64,000 nt of DNA. Origin: Devosia sp. GTDB lineage: Bacteria; Pseudomonadota; Alphaproteobacteria; Rhizobiales; Devosiaceae. The stretch is from positions 124,001 through 188,000 of the forward strand of contig NZ_JAGIAW010000001.1 in the NCBI RefSeq assembly GCF_017744655.1, given 5' to 3'. Below, in pieces: positions 1 to 7,261 of this stretch. The translations under genes and the position numbers were made by a program. How positions within the stretch are numbered: position 1 is the stretch's first letter; each line of letters starts with the position of its first letter. Under the pieces are notes generated by a model. It ran no database searches and was not told the origin of the DNA. It saw only the letters and a program-made list of their open reading frames with translations.

Positions 1-401
1 ATGCCATAAGCGCGGGCGGCTTCGACCTCGCCACGCGGCACGGCGCGCAGGGCGCCGTAGAAGATTTCGCCGGTATAGGCGGCAGTGTTCAGAACCAGCA
101 CCAGCGGCCCCATGAAGAGCGGGTGGAGCACGAAGCCGGAAATCCCGAGTGGCTTCCACACCGCGATATTGAGCGACAGCGCCAGGGAATAGAACATGAA
201 GAACTGGATGAAGAGCGGCGAGCCGCGGAAGGCGTAGATGTATCCGCGGGTGAGGCGGTTGATGATCGGGTTGGGCGAGGCCTTGCCGAGGGCGAGGAAG
301 ACGGCCAGCACGAAGCCGATGGGGATCGAGGCCGCGGCAAAGTAGATGTTGAAGAGGACCGCCTGGGACATCAGGGCGAGATCGTTGAGGAAGGCCTGCA
401 T
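1..401 (-). CDS. Polar amino-acid ABC transporter permease (HisM-like), C-terminus outside window
   Basis: Inner-membrane permease subunit of a polar amino-acid importer. 133 complete codons are visible from the ATG; the frame leaves the window inside the cytoplasmic EAA loop (EAARAYG), which contacts the ATPase, so roughly the last third is missing if the family length of 220-240 residues holds. Visible family features are a first membrane helix (around residues 12-35), the RGSPLFIQFF loop typical of HisM/HisQ proteins, and further hydrophobic helices. Its ATG shares one base with the TGA of the preceding permease gene (TGATG), so translation is probably coupled. It is the last visible gene of a four-gene operon (ATPase, binding protein, permease, permease). 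The substrate cannot be read from the permease. Confidence 0.93.
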   Translation of the reverse strand, partial: MQAFLNDLALMSQAVLFNIYFAAASIPIGFVLAVFLALGKASPNPIINRLTRGYIYAFRGSPLFIQFFMFYSLALSLNIAVWKPLGISGFVLHPLFMGPLVLVLNTAAYTGEIFYGALRAVPRGEVEAARAYG

Positions 402-1213
402 CAGACGCGCGCCTCGCTCAGAATGCCCTTGCCGGCCCGGCGCATGATTGCCTCGAAGGCGCGCTCGGAGAGCCAGGTGACGAGGATGTAGAAGACGAAG
501 AGCACAAGGTAGTAGCGCCAGCGCCAATCCTCATGGACGAGGCCGACAGCGGGCAGGAAGTTGGGAGCGCCGAGGCGGTCGGCCCAGAGGACGATATCGG
601 CGATCTGCAGCAGCGAGAGCAGGGAGGTTGCCTTGACGATCAGCATCCAGACATTGGAGAGGCCGGGCAGGGCATAGACCCACATCTGGCGGATCTGGAT
701 GCGCCAGAGCACCTGGCCGGGCGACATGCCGAAGGCGCGCGCGGCTTCAAGCTGACCATTGGGCACGGAGCGCAGGGCGCCGTGAATGACATTGGTGGCG
801 AAGGCGCCATAGACGAGGCCGAGCGAAACGCTGGCAAGGATCAGATATTCGGTGGTGCCGAGGAACCAGTTGGCTTCCTTGCAGGGGGGCCAGGCTGCCG
901 TCTGGGCAGCGATGGCTTCCGGCGAGCAAATCTGGCTGGCGACCAGCCACTCGACGCCCTGCTCGAAGGCGAGCGGAAAGAAGAGGAAGAAAAGCACGTC
1001 GGGCACGCCGCGGACGATGGACGAATAGAACGTGCCGATGAGGCGCAGCGGGAGAAAACGCGAATTCTTGAGGGTCGCGCCGAGGAGGCCGAAGACGACG
1101 GCCAGCGCACCGCCCATCAGGGCGGCGAAAATGGTGAACTGGAAGCTGGCATACCAGGTCAGATGCTTGCCGTTGGTCAGATAGCTGAACCAATAGGCGA
1201 TGTCGTCGGTCAT
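401..1213 (-). CDS. Polar amino-acid ABC transporter permease (HisQ-like)
   Basis: 270-residue inner-membrane permease, partner of the following permease in the same importer. It shows the family pattern: an N-terminal helix (FTIFAALMGGALAVVFGLL), a VRGVPDVLFFLFF loop matching the R-G-x-P signature, and an EAA loop (LEAARAFGMSPGQVLWRI) for ATPase docking. It is slightly longer than the usual 220-240 residues because of a periplasmic insert with two Cys residues (around residues 90-115). It lies between the binding-protein gene (61-bp gap upstream) and the second permease (1-base overlap). Likely ligands are Arg/Lys/ornithine/His-type amino acids, by family resemblance only. Confidence 0.93.
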   Translation of the reverse strand: MTDDIAYWFSYLTNGKHLTWYASFQFTIFAALMGGALAVVFGLLGATLKNSRFLPLRLIGTFYSSIVRGVPDVLFFLFFPLAFEQGVEWLVASQICSPEAIAAQTAAWPPCKEANWFLGTTEYLILASVSLGLVYGAFATNVIHGALRSVPNGQLEAARAFGMSPGQVLWRIQIRQMWVYALPGLSNVWMLIVKATSLLSLLQIADIVLWADRLGAPNFLPAVGLVHEDWRWRYYLVLFVFYILVTWLSERAFEAIMRRAGKGILSEARV

Positions 1214-1273
1214 GTGGCTTGCACCAGTTCGGGAGGCGGGCGAGGGGCAGTTGGCTCCTCGCCCGGAAAAGCC

Positions 1274-2026
1274 TTATTCGGCGAAGTAGGGGCCGCGGCC
1301 TTCGAACCACTTGGCGATCAGCTCGTCGACGGTGCCGTCTGCCTTGAGGGCGGTCAGGGTTTCGTCGAGCTTGGCCTTGAGTTCGGTATCTTCCTTGCGC
1401 AGACCACCGCCGACGCCGTTGCCGATCAGGATGTCTTCGCCGACGAAGGCGATGGTGCCACCGGAGGCGGCAACGACGGGTTCGAGATAGGCGCCGTCAG
1501 CGAGGATGGTGTCGAGATTGCCGGCGGCGAGGTCAGCCATGGCCTGGTCGGCGGTGGCGAAGGTCACGACGGTATTGCCCGAAGCGTAGTTCTCTTCGGC
1601 ATAGGCAGCCTGGATGGTGCCGCCCTGGACGCCAACGCGCTTGCCGGAGAGAGCGGCAAAGTCGATCTCGGTGCCGGCCATGGCAACGAACTTGGAGGGA
1701 TCGGGCGGAAAATAGTTCTGGGTGAAGTCGATGGTTTCGAGGCGTTCGTCGGTGATCGACATGCCGGCCATGATCAGGTCGTAGTTGCCGGCGAGCAGGT
1801 TCGGGATGATGGAATCCCAATCGTTGATCAGCCATTCGCAGGTGAGGCCGGCCTTTTCGCAGATGGCATTGCCGAGGTCGATTTCGAAGCCGGCAGGCTT
1901 GCCGCTGTCATCGAGGAAGTTCCACGGCGCATAGGCGCCTTCGGTAGCGATGCGGATGGATTCCTGTGCCATGGCCGAACCGCCGAGGGCGAGTGCGGCG
2001 ACCGCTGCCAGCATAATCTTCTTCAT
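1274..2026 (-). CDS. Periplasmic amino-acid-binding protein of the ABC importer
   Basis: 250-residue extracellular solute-binding protein of the HisJ/ArgT/ArtJ family (SBP_bac_3). Residues 1-20 form a Sec signal peptide ending in SAMA before QESIRIATEG. The family core is clear: the first strand IRIATEGAYAPWNF, DLIMAGMSITDERLETIDFT for the ligand-binding hinge, and a GVQGGTIQ segment. It captures the amino acid in the periplasm and hands it to the two downstream permeases. It sits second in the operon, after the ATPase. Lys/Arg/ornithine or His specificity is plausible but not provable from sequence. Confidence 0.93.
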   Translation of the reverse strand: MKKIMLAAVAALALGGSAMAQESIRIATEGAYAPWNFLDDSGKPAGFEIDLGNAICEKAGLTCEWLINDWDSIIPNLLAGNYDLIMAGMSITDERLETIDFTQNYFPPDPSKFVAMAGTEIDFAALSGKRVGVQGGTIQAAYAEENYASGNTVVTFATADQAMADLAAGNLDTILADGAYLEPVVAASGGTIAFVGEDILIGNGVGGGLRKEDTELKAKLDETLTALKADGTVDELIAKWFEGRGPYFAE

Positions 2027-2088
2027 GTTGTCTCCGTTGCGTTTGACGTCGCATGTCTGCCCGGTTTGGCCGGGTCTGGATGGAGCCG

Positions 2089-2895
2089 CTAGCTGTGGCT
2101 GGCGGCGTTGAGGAACTGTTTGAGGCGGGCCGATTTGGTGGCGCCGAACACTTCGTCCGGCGTGCCTTCTTCCTCGATCTGGCCATGGTGGAGGAAAATC
2201 ACCTTGTCCGAGACCGAGCGGGCGAATTCCATGTCATGGGTCACCAGCACCATGGAGCGGCCTTCGTCTGCCAGAACCTTGATGACGCGCAGGACTTCCA
2301 CTTCAAGCTCGGGATCGAGAGCCGAGGTCGGCTCGTCGAAGAGCATGACGCGCGGATTGATGCAAAGGGCGCGGGCAATGGCGGCGCGCTGCTGCTGGCC
2401 ACCGGAAAGCTGGGAGGGATAGGCGTCGGTCTTGGAGCCGATGCCGACCTTGTCGAGCATGGCGCGGGCTTCGGCCTCAACCTCGGCACGCTGGCGCCCC
2501 TGCACGACAAGCGGGGCTTCCATGACGTTTTCGAGAATCGTCATATGCGCCCAGAGATTGAACGACTGGAACACCATGCCGAGTTCGGAGCGGATGCGGC
2601 GGATCTGGGCTTCGTCGGCAATGTGCCGGTTCTGGCCGGTGCCGCGCAGCTTGATCGGTTCGCCGTCGATCAGCACGTCGCCGCCATCAGGCACTTCGAG
2701 CATGTTGATGCAGCGCAAAAGTGTCGATTTGCCGGAGCCGGACGAGCCGATGAGCGAAATAACTTCGCCTTCACGGGCCGAAAAGGAAATGCCTCTGAGG
2801 ACCTCCAACGCGCCGAAGGACTTGTGCAAGTCCCGTAACTCTACAACCGGCGATGTCCCCGCCCGTGCGGGCCTAGCTTCGTGCATGCTCACCAT
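2089..2895 (-). CDS. Amino-acid ABC transporter ATP-binding protein (HisP-like)
   Basis: 268-residue cytoplasmic ATPase energising the amino-acid importer. Walker A is GSSGSGKST, the signature is LSGGQQQR, Walker B is [12 protein letters not shown], and the H-loop is LVTHDM. The length matches HisP/GlnQ proteins. The frame stays open upstream, but an upstream start would overlap the divergent gene region and add a low-complexity tail. I chose the ATG giving MVSMHEARP; the second ATG, three codons on, has a GGTGAG ribosome-binding site and is an equal candidate. It is the first gene of the operon, with its promoter in the short gap towards the YdcF-like gene. Confidence 0.92.
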   Translation of the reverse strand: MVSMHEARPARAGTSPVVELRDLHKSFGALEVLRGISFSAREGEVISLIGSSGSGKSTLLRCINMLEVPDGGDVLIDGEPIKLRGTGQNRHIADEAQIRRIRSELGMVFQSFNLWAHMTILENVMEAPLVVQGRQRAEVEAEARAMLDKVGIGSKTDAYPSQLSGGQQQRAAIARALCINPRVMLFDEPTSALDPELEVEVLRVIKVLADEGRSMVLVTHDMEFARSVSDKVIFLHHGQIEEEGTPDEVFGATKSARLKQFLNAASHS

Positions 2896-3080
2896 GTCGC
2901 CCGGGATCGGGCGTTCCTGAACGGCAATTGCCTTTTTTTGAGGCTGGCAATTTTGACCGCCTCCAACAAAAGCAAATGGTGGGCATAAGGCAAGGGGAAA
3001 AAGCGATAGTGCCCAGCGCACTTGGCCTTGCGAGCGAATGCGGGCACAAGGCGGGGGTCGAAGCTAACGGGAAAACGCGC

Positions 3081-3875
3081 ATGTTCTTTCTCGCGTCCAA
3101 AGTCTTCTGGTTGCTGGCCCAGCCCCTCAGTGTGGTCTTCCTGCTGATGCTGATCGCCATAGCGACACTTTTTTGGGGACGGCGGCGGCTGGCGGCGGCG
3201 GCACTTGTCCTTGGCCTGCTGATCCACGGAATAGTGAGCTTCTCCAATCTGGGCTATCTGATCATGCAGCCCCTGGAGGACCGCTTTGCCGTCCCGGCGC
3301 CGCCGCCCGAGAATGTCGATGCCATCATCATGCTGGGTGGCGCGACGCTGGAACGGCCGAGTTCCGCCCGGCAGATCACGGAACTCAACGATGCAGGCGA
3401 TCGGCTGACGACGACGCTTTGGCTTGCCAAGAAGTATCCGGCTGCGAAGATCTTCATCAGTGGTGGCAGTGGAGCCCTGACGGATGAAGGAGAGGCGGAG
3501 GCAACGACGGCGGAACGTTTCTTTCTCGCCTTCGGAATTTCTCGGGATCGGCTGGTGCTTGAGGGAGCGTCGCGCAATACCGACGAGAATGTTGCCAATA
3601 CCAAGGCGTTGCTGGGGGCGAACGCGGATGGAACGATCCTTCTCGTCACATCGGCATTTCACATGCCGCGGTCGGTCGGGATTTTCGAGAAAACAGGGCT
3701 GTCGGTCATCCCCTGGCCAACCGACTACCGTACGCCCGGCCAGCAGAGCTTCGGTTTTGACATCGCCAACCCCGTGCAGAACGTGAATGTCACCACGGCA
3801 GGGATCAAGGAGTGGGTTGGACTGCTGATCTACAACTGGACCGGCAAGACGAGCGACCTCTTCCCCGGACCATGA
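3081..3875 (+). CDS. YdcF/SanA-like envelope protein (DUF218)
   Basis: 264-residue membrane-anchored protein. Two hydrophobic helices occupy residues 1-60 (FLLMLIAIATLFW and AAALVLGLLIHGIVSF). The DUF218 domain follows: a VDAIIMLGG strand, a nucleotide-like IFISGGSGA motif, then a conserved E-G-x-S-R-N-T-x-E-N segment and LLVTSAFHMPRS. DUF218 proteins (YdcF, SanA, ElyC) act in envelope maintenance and peptidoglycan precursor homeostasis; the exact reaction is unsettled. I chose the ATG just before MFFLASKVFW because it begins the first membrane helix; an upstream in-frame ATG would overlap the divergent ATPase gene. It is a single gene ended by a strong hairpin. Confidence 0.85.
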   Translation: MFFLASKVFWLLAQPLSVVFLLMLIAIATLFWGRRRLAAAALVLGLLIHGIVSFSNLGYLIMQPLEDRFAVPAPPPENVDAIIMLGGATLERPSSARQITELNDAGDRLTTTLWLAKKYPAAKIFISGGSGALTDEGEAEATTAERFFLAFGISRDRLVLEGASRNTDENVANTKALLGANADGTILLVTSAFHMPRSVGIFEKTGLSVIPWPTDYRTPGQQSFGFDIANPVQNVNVTTAGIKEWVGLLIYNWTGKTSDLFPGP

Positions 3876-3904
3876 AAAAAGGCGGCCAGCTGGCCGCCTT
3901 TTTT
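3875..3904. terminator. Bidirectional intrinsic terminator
   Basis: A-run, stem GGCGGCC / GGCCGCC around a central AGCT, then a T-run. The symmetric A/T flanks let it end transcription from the YdcF-like gene on the plus strand and from the DUF1328 gene on the minus strand. Confidence 0.9.
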
Positions 3905-3923
3905 CGTTCGTGCCTCTAAATCC

Positions 3924-4088
3924 TTAGGTCCGGCGGAAGAGGCCAATGACCAGCGACACCACGAGGAATGCCAGGAACAGGAAGAACAGAATCTGCGCGA
4001 TGCCGGCAGAAGCGCCGGCAATACCGCCGAAGCCGAGCACGCCGGCGATCAGGGCGATGACGAGAAAGACGAGGGCATAATAGAGCAT
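3924..4088 (-). CDS. DUF1328 (YtjA-like) small membrane protein
   Basis: 54-residue inner-membrane protein starting [20 protein letters not shown] and ending VIGLFRRT, with two hydrophobic helices separated by a Gly/Ala turn. This is the DUF1328 pattern; the function is unknown. A strong GGAGG ribosome-binding site precedes the ATG. Small membrane proteins of this type are common general-stress targets in alphaproteobacteria. Here an exact EcfG-type promoter lies 31 bp upstream of the start, which strongly suggests stress induction. It sits beside phyR. Confidence 0.9.
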   Translation of the reverse strand: MLYYALVFLVIALIAGVLGFGGIAGASAGIAQILFFLFLAFLVVSLVIGLFRRT

Positions 4089-4118
4089 GGGTGCCTCCAT
4101 GAGTTGTCTTGTCGAATA

Positions 4119-4143
4119 AACGTTGAACGACTTGGCAAGTTCC
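4119..4143 (-). promoter_or_regulatory. EcfG-type promoter for the DUF1328 gene
   Basis: On the minus strand GGAAC (4143-4139) is followed after exactly 16 bases by CGTT (4122-4119). This matches the alphaproteobacterial general-stress sigma consensus GGAAC-N16/17-CGTT with no mismatch. The -10 lies 31 bp from the DUF1328 start codon. Confidence 0.85.
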
Positions 4144-4153
4144 TGAAGGCAAC

Positions 4154-4178
4154 AAAAAAGCCGGCAGAGCCGGCTTTT
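4154..4178 (-). terminator. Intrinsic terminator after phyR
   Basis: Stem GCCGGC-aga-GCCGGC with a six-T run on the minus strand, 25 bp past the phyR stop. It separates phyR from the DUF1328 promoter. Confidence 0.88.
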
Positions 4179-4202
4179 GAGTTTGCATGGGAGGATGGAG
4201 GA

Positions 4203-4997
4203 TTACGCCGCAGCGCGGGAGCCATCTTCGAAGAACAGCGCCTGGCTGATCAGCGCCTTCACCATATCGGGATTGAAAGGCTTCGTCACGAGGAAGGTGG
4301 GTTCGGGACGTTCGCCCGTCAGGAGGCGTTCGGGGAACGCGGTGATGAAGATCACCGGCACCGAATGGGTGTTGAGGATATCATTGACCGCATCGATGCC
4401 CGAGCTGCCATCGGCGAGCTGGATGTCGGCCAGGATCATGCGCGGGTTGGTCTGGTTGAACAGCTTGATCGCCTCGGCATGGGTGCGGGCGATGCTGACT
4501 ACCTTGTGGCCGAGGCTTTCCACCATCTGCTCGATATCCATGGCGATCAGCGGTTCGTCTTCGATGATCATGATTTCGGTCGCCACCTGACGCGAAATCT
4601 CATTCGAAGCCTCCTCAAGGAAGCTTGCGAACTCTGTGTCGCTGACATCAAGCACTTCGGCTGCCTGTGCATGGGTAAAGCCCTCGACAGCGACAAGCAG
4701 GAAGGCCTGGCGGGGGCGGGGCGACAGGTTGGCCAGGTTTCGCGCCGCGCGCTGCTCCCAGGCGAAGCTGGACGTAGGAGCCGGAATGTCGACGGAAGAC
4801 GAGGTAAACAGCGCCGAGAAGAGCTTGTACAATGCAATCCGATCGCTAGACGCCTCCGGGAAGAGGGAAATGTCTGAGATCAGTGCTTCCAGCGTGGCTG
4901 CGACATAGGCGTCGCCAGACGTCTGCGACCCTGTAACCGCCCGGGAAAAACGCCGGAGGTAAGGCAGGTGCGGCGCGATCCGCGTGGACAATGACAT
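4203..4997 (-). CDS. phyR: PhyR general stress response regulator
   Basis: 264-residue anti-anti-sigma response regulator of the alphaproteobacterial general stress response. Residues 1-130 resemble an ECF sigma factor (sigma2-like part, then LSPRPRQAFLLVAVEGFT and a sigma4-like helix pair). Residues 141-255 are a receiver: acidic pair IIEDEP (145-147), phosphoacceptor Asp about 191 (ILADIQL), Thr about 219 (FITA), Lys about 239 (VTKP). Once phosphorylated, the sigma-like domain binds NepR and frees EcfG. It is divergent from nepR-ecfG, the usual arrangement. GGAAC elements lie in the shared intergenic region. Length and domain order match the family. Confidence 0.97.
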   Translation of the reverse strand: MSLSTRIAPHLPYLRRFSRAVTGSQTSGDAYVAATLEALISDISLFPEASSDRIALYKLFSALFTSSSVDIPAPTSSFAWEQRAARNLANLSPRPRQAFLLVAVEGFTHAQAAEVLDVSDTEFASFLEEASNEISRQVATEIMIIEDEPLIAMDIEQMVESLGHKVVSIARTHAEAIKLFNQTNPRMILADIQLADGSSGIDAVNDILNTHSVPVIFITAFPERLLTGERPEPTFLVTKPFNPDMVKALISQALFFEDGSRAAA

Positions 4998-5044
4998 ATA
5001 GGAACTCCAGTGACGCTTAAGATCGTGACTTCACGAGTTGAGTA

Positions 5045-5069
5045 AATCGCCGCGCAAAAGAAAAGTTCC
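5045..5069 (-). promoter_or_regulatory. Candidate EcfG-type promoter for phyR (degenerate -10)
   Basis: Minus strand GGAAC (5069-5065), 16-base spacer, then GATT (5048-5045), where the consensus is CGTT. Position and spacing fit autoregulation of phyR; the -10 has two mismatches. Confidence 0.5.
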
Positions 5070-5077
5070 GTGGCCTT

Positions 5078-5102
5078 GGAACTATTTTTGACGAACGGAA
5101 TT
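5078..5102 (+). promoter_or_regulatory. Candidate EcfG-type promoter for nepR-ecfG (degenerate -10)
   Basis: GGAAC (5078-5082), 16-base spacer, then AATT (5099-5102); only TT of the CGTT consensus is kept. The start codon of nepR is 43 bp downstream. The two GGAAC elements here face away from each other, 8 bp apart. Confidence 0.45.
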
Positions 5103-5144
5103 TCTGATCGGTAGCGGCAAGCCCCGGGAAGCTAGAGTTAGGGT

Positions 5145-5354
5145 ATGACGAAAGATAATTTTGCGAGCCAACAGCGCATGCGGCTTCAGCCGGATGACGG
5201 ACTGGGTCCAACTTCGGATATTGGTTCGCGGTTGCGGGCTCTGTATGGAGCCGTGCAAGAGGAGGGGGTTCCAGACCAACTCCTCGACCTATTGGAGAAG
5301 CTCGATAATGCCGAGCGGGCCCAGACCAAGCAGACATCGCAGGGCGGAGACTGA
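5145..5354 (+). CDS. nepR: NepR anti-sigma factor
   Basis: 69-residue protein with the NepR core IGSRLRALYGAVQEEGVPDQ, followed by LLDLLEKLDNAE, which form the two helices that clamp EcfG. The N- and C-termini are polar and probably disordered, as in known NepR proteins. Under non-stress conditions it sequesters EcfG; phosphorylated PhyR competes for it. It lies immediately upstream of ecfG (4-bp gap) and divergent from phyR, the conserved order. The ribosome-binding site is weak (AGGGT), consistent with tight dosage. Confidence 0.95.
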   Translation: MTKDNFASQQRMRLQPDDGLGPTSDIGSRLRALYGAVQEEGVPDQLLDLLEKLDNAERAQTKQTSQGGD

Positions 5355-5358
5355 TCGC

Positions 5359-5913
5359 ATGGCGACCGAGACCCCCTCGTTCAAGCGAGAAATGCTGTCC
5401 ACACTTCCGAGCCTGCGCGCTTTTGCCGTCTCCTTGACGGGTAAGCACGACAAGGCCGATGACCTCGTGCAGGACACTGTGATGAAGGCCTGGGCAAAGC
5501 AGTCCAGCTTTGAAATGGGCACCAATATCAAGGCCTGGCTCTTCACTATCCTCCGCAACGAATTCTACAGCCAGATGCGAAAGCGCGGCCGGGAAGTGCA
5601 GGATAGCGACGGTGCTTTCACCGAACGCCTTTCCGTGCATCCATCCCAATATGGCGCGATGGATCTGGAGGATTTCAAGAAAGCCCTGGCGGAGCTGCCG
5701 GACGACCAGCGCGAAGCCATCATTCTCATCGGTGCCTCGGGCTTTTCCTATGAAGAAGCCGCCGAGATTTGCGATTGCGCCGTGGGAACGATGAAGAGCC
5801 GCGTCAGCCGCGCACGATCGCGCCTGCAGGACATGCTCAAGGTGAGCGGAGAATCCGACTATGGTCCGGATGCTCTGTCGACGCAGGTTACGACGACCAA
5901 TCACTCCTTCTGA
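5359..5913 (+). CDS. ecfG: EcfG general stress ECF sigma factor
   Basis: 184-residue ECF sigma factor. Region 2 includes LVQDTVMKAWAK (around residues 37-48). Region 4 includes LPDDQREAIILIGASGFSYE and AVGTMKSRVSRARSRL, the helix-turn-helix that reads the GGAAC -35. I chose the ATG giving MATETPSFKRE because it follows the nepR stop by 4 bp and has an upstream GGAG; a longer frame would overlap all of nepR. It directs RNA polymerase to general-stress promoters, several of which occur in this window. Its last 13 bases overlap the end of the convergent receiver gene. Confidence 0.96.
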   Translation: MATETPSFKREMLSTLPSLRAFAVSLTGKHDKADDLVQDTVMKAWAKQSSFEMGTNIKAWLFTILRNEFYSQMRKRGREVQDSDGAFTERLSVHPSQYGAMDLEDFKKALAELPDDQREAIILIGASGFSYEEAAEICDCAVGTMKSRVSRARSRLQDMLKVSGESDYGPDALSTQVTTTNHSF

Positions 5914-6269
5914 GTCTCAAAAAGCTGGGCGATCACGGCGAGTGTGCGCTCGGAAGGCGCGGGTTTGAGCAGGATCGGGGTTCCCGTAAAGTTCAGGTGC
6001 TGCTGAAGATCGACATCTGCAGTCAGTCCGATCACGGGAACGCCCTTGCGCTGCAATTCGCCGACAAGCGCGATGTGCTCTGGCAGTTCCCGTTCGACTT
6101 CGACGATGGCGAGGGCACAGTTGGCCCAATCCTCGGCAAGCTCCCGGGCGTGACCCGGGTTCTGGGCGATGACGACCTTTCCGGGATCCAGTGGGTCCAG
6201 GGTATTTTGCAGATCAAGGGCAATGAGGTATTGAGCCTCGACGATCAGCACCGTGCGGCCAGAAAGCAT
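5901..6269 (-). CDS. Single-domain receiver-like protein with Glu at the phosphoacceptor position
   Basis: 122-residue protein with a receiver fold and no output domain. The strands align with the PhyR receiver: LIVEAQYLIALDL against IIEDEPLIAMDI. The second acidic residue of the Mg-binding pair is Ala. The phosphoacceptor Asp is replaced by Glu (about residue 57, LAIVEVER). The switch Thr (GLTAD) and the conserved Lys (about 102, LLKPAPS) remain. Loss of the Asp predicts that it cannot be phosphorylated normally; Glu could mimic the active state. I chose the ATG giving MLSGRTVLIV because it begins the first strand; an in-frame start about 19 codons upstream exists. It converges on ecfG with a 13-bp overlap, which points to a stress role by position only. 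Confidence 0.8.
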   Translation of the reverse strand: MLSGRTVLIVEAQYLIALDLQNTLDPLDPGKVVIAQNPGHARELAEDWANCALAIVEVERELPEHIALVGELQRKGVPVIGLTADVDLQQHLNFTGTPILLKPAPSERTLAVIAQLFETQKE

Positions 6270-6344
6270 AACACCTATCCGTGGTAAGGTAGCCTGCTTG
6301 TGGGCGCTGCCAAGGTTGGGTGTCATTTAAAAAAGACATGTCGT

Positions 6345-6369
6345 GGAACGGGTTTGGTGATCGGGCGTT
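6345..6369 (+). promoter_or_regulatory. EcfG-type promoter for the Crp/Fnr-kinase cluster
   Basis: GGAAC (6345-6349), 16-base spacer, CGTT (6366-6369), an exact consensus match. It lies 38 bp upstream of the proposed start of the Crp/Fnr gene. Confidence 0.82.
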
Positions 6370-6407
6370 GAGCAGCCACCAAGCCATGAACCGACTGGGA
6401 CTTCCCA

Positions 6408-7163
6408 TTGAGCCTCGTTCTTCCCAGCACCGGCCGTCGCGTGCCGTGCGAGCAATGTCCGTTGCGCGGCATGTCCGGTTTTCGGGATTTCACCGACCAG
6501 GAATTGCGCTTCGTTTCGTCCTTCAAACGCGGCGAGCTGGTGGCGGAAGCGGGCTCGACCATCCTCTCGGAAGGGGCGCACAGCCCCCACCTTTATACGG
6601 TGCTCTCGGGCTGGGCCTTTCGGTTCAAGACGCTGCCGGATGGGCGGCGGCAGATATTGAACTATCTGCTGCCGGGCGATCTATTGGGGCTGCAGGGCTC
6701 GATCATGGGGGAGATGGAGCATTCCGTAGAGGCGCTGACCACAGTGGTGCTCTGCGTCTTCCAGCGTGACAAGCTCGACAGTCTTTTCGAGGGCTATCCC
6801 GGCCTCGGCTTCGATGTGACGTGGCTTGCAGCTCGAGAAGAGCGGATGCTGGACGAACACCTCTTGAGCGTCGGGCGCCGGACGGCGGTGGAGCGCGCCG
6901 CCTATCTCCTCGCCTTTCTCCATAGCCGGGCCGAGGCGCTGGGGAAGATTTCCTACAAATCCCTCCACATCCCCGTCACGCAGCAGCACGTGGCCGACAC
7001 GCTGGGCCTGTCGATCGTGCATACCAACAAGACACTCCGCAAACTGGCGGAGAGGGGCCTCATCCAGTGGCTCGACCGGAGCTGCGAGATCGTCGATGCA
7101 GAAGGGCTGCGCGCTCTTGCCGACTGGGAGAAACCGAAGGAGCGAAAACGCCCGCTGATATAG
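6408..7163 (+). CDS. Crp/Fnr-family transcriptional regulator
   Basis: 251-residue regulator. An N-terminal CEQCPLR motif precedes a cyclic-nucleotide-binding-like beta roll (residues 35-150; LVAEAGSTILSEGAHSPHLY, LPGDLLGLQG). A winged helix follows (about 185-235; VTQQHVADTLGLSIVHTNKT). CxxCPLR occurs at the start of many alphaproteobacterial Fnr/FixK relatives. Only two N-terminal Cys are obvious, so a 4Fe-4S cluster is not assured. The start is uncertain: the frame opens at a TGA at 6387, and TTG at 6408 is the only start that keeps the Cys motif, while the first ATG (6471) would lose it. An exact EcfG promoter precedes it, and a histidine kinase and lipid kinase follow on the same strand. 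Confidence 0.88.
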   Translation: MSLVLPSTGRRVPCEQCPLRGMSGFRDFTDQELRFVSSFKRGELVAEAGSTILSEGAHSPHLYTVLSGWAFRFKTLPDGRRQILNYLLPGDLLGLQGSIMGEMEHSVEALTTVVLCVFQRDKLDSLFEGYPGLGFDVTWLAAREERMLDEHLLSVGRRTAVERAAYLLAFLHSRAEALGKISYKSLHIPVTQQHVADTLGLSIVHTNKTLRKLAERGLIQWLDRSCEIVDAEGLRALADWEKPKERKRPLI

Positions 7164-7261
7164 GGCCCAAGCCTCATTGCTGCCATTGCAGCATGGCAAG
7201 CGGTGGACATACCATAGGGGGCTGTCGGGCTTTTGGCGCGGGTCGGAAAGAGACGGTGTGG

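Noticed and set aside
533-2092. A 519-codon open frame opposite the amino-acid transporter genes
   Set aside because: It runs antisense across a permease, a binding protein and their gap. The residue composition (Gly/Glu/Asp-rich, no domain) is the typical antisense shadow of a high-GC coding strand.
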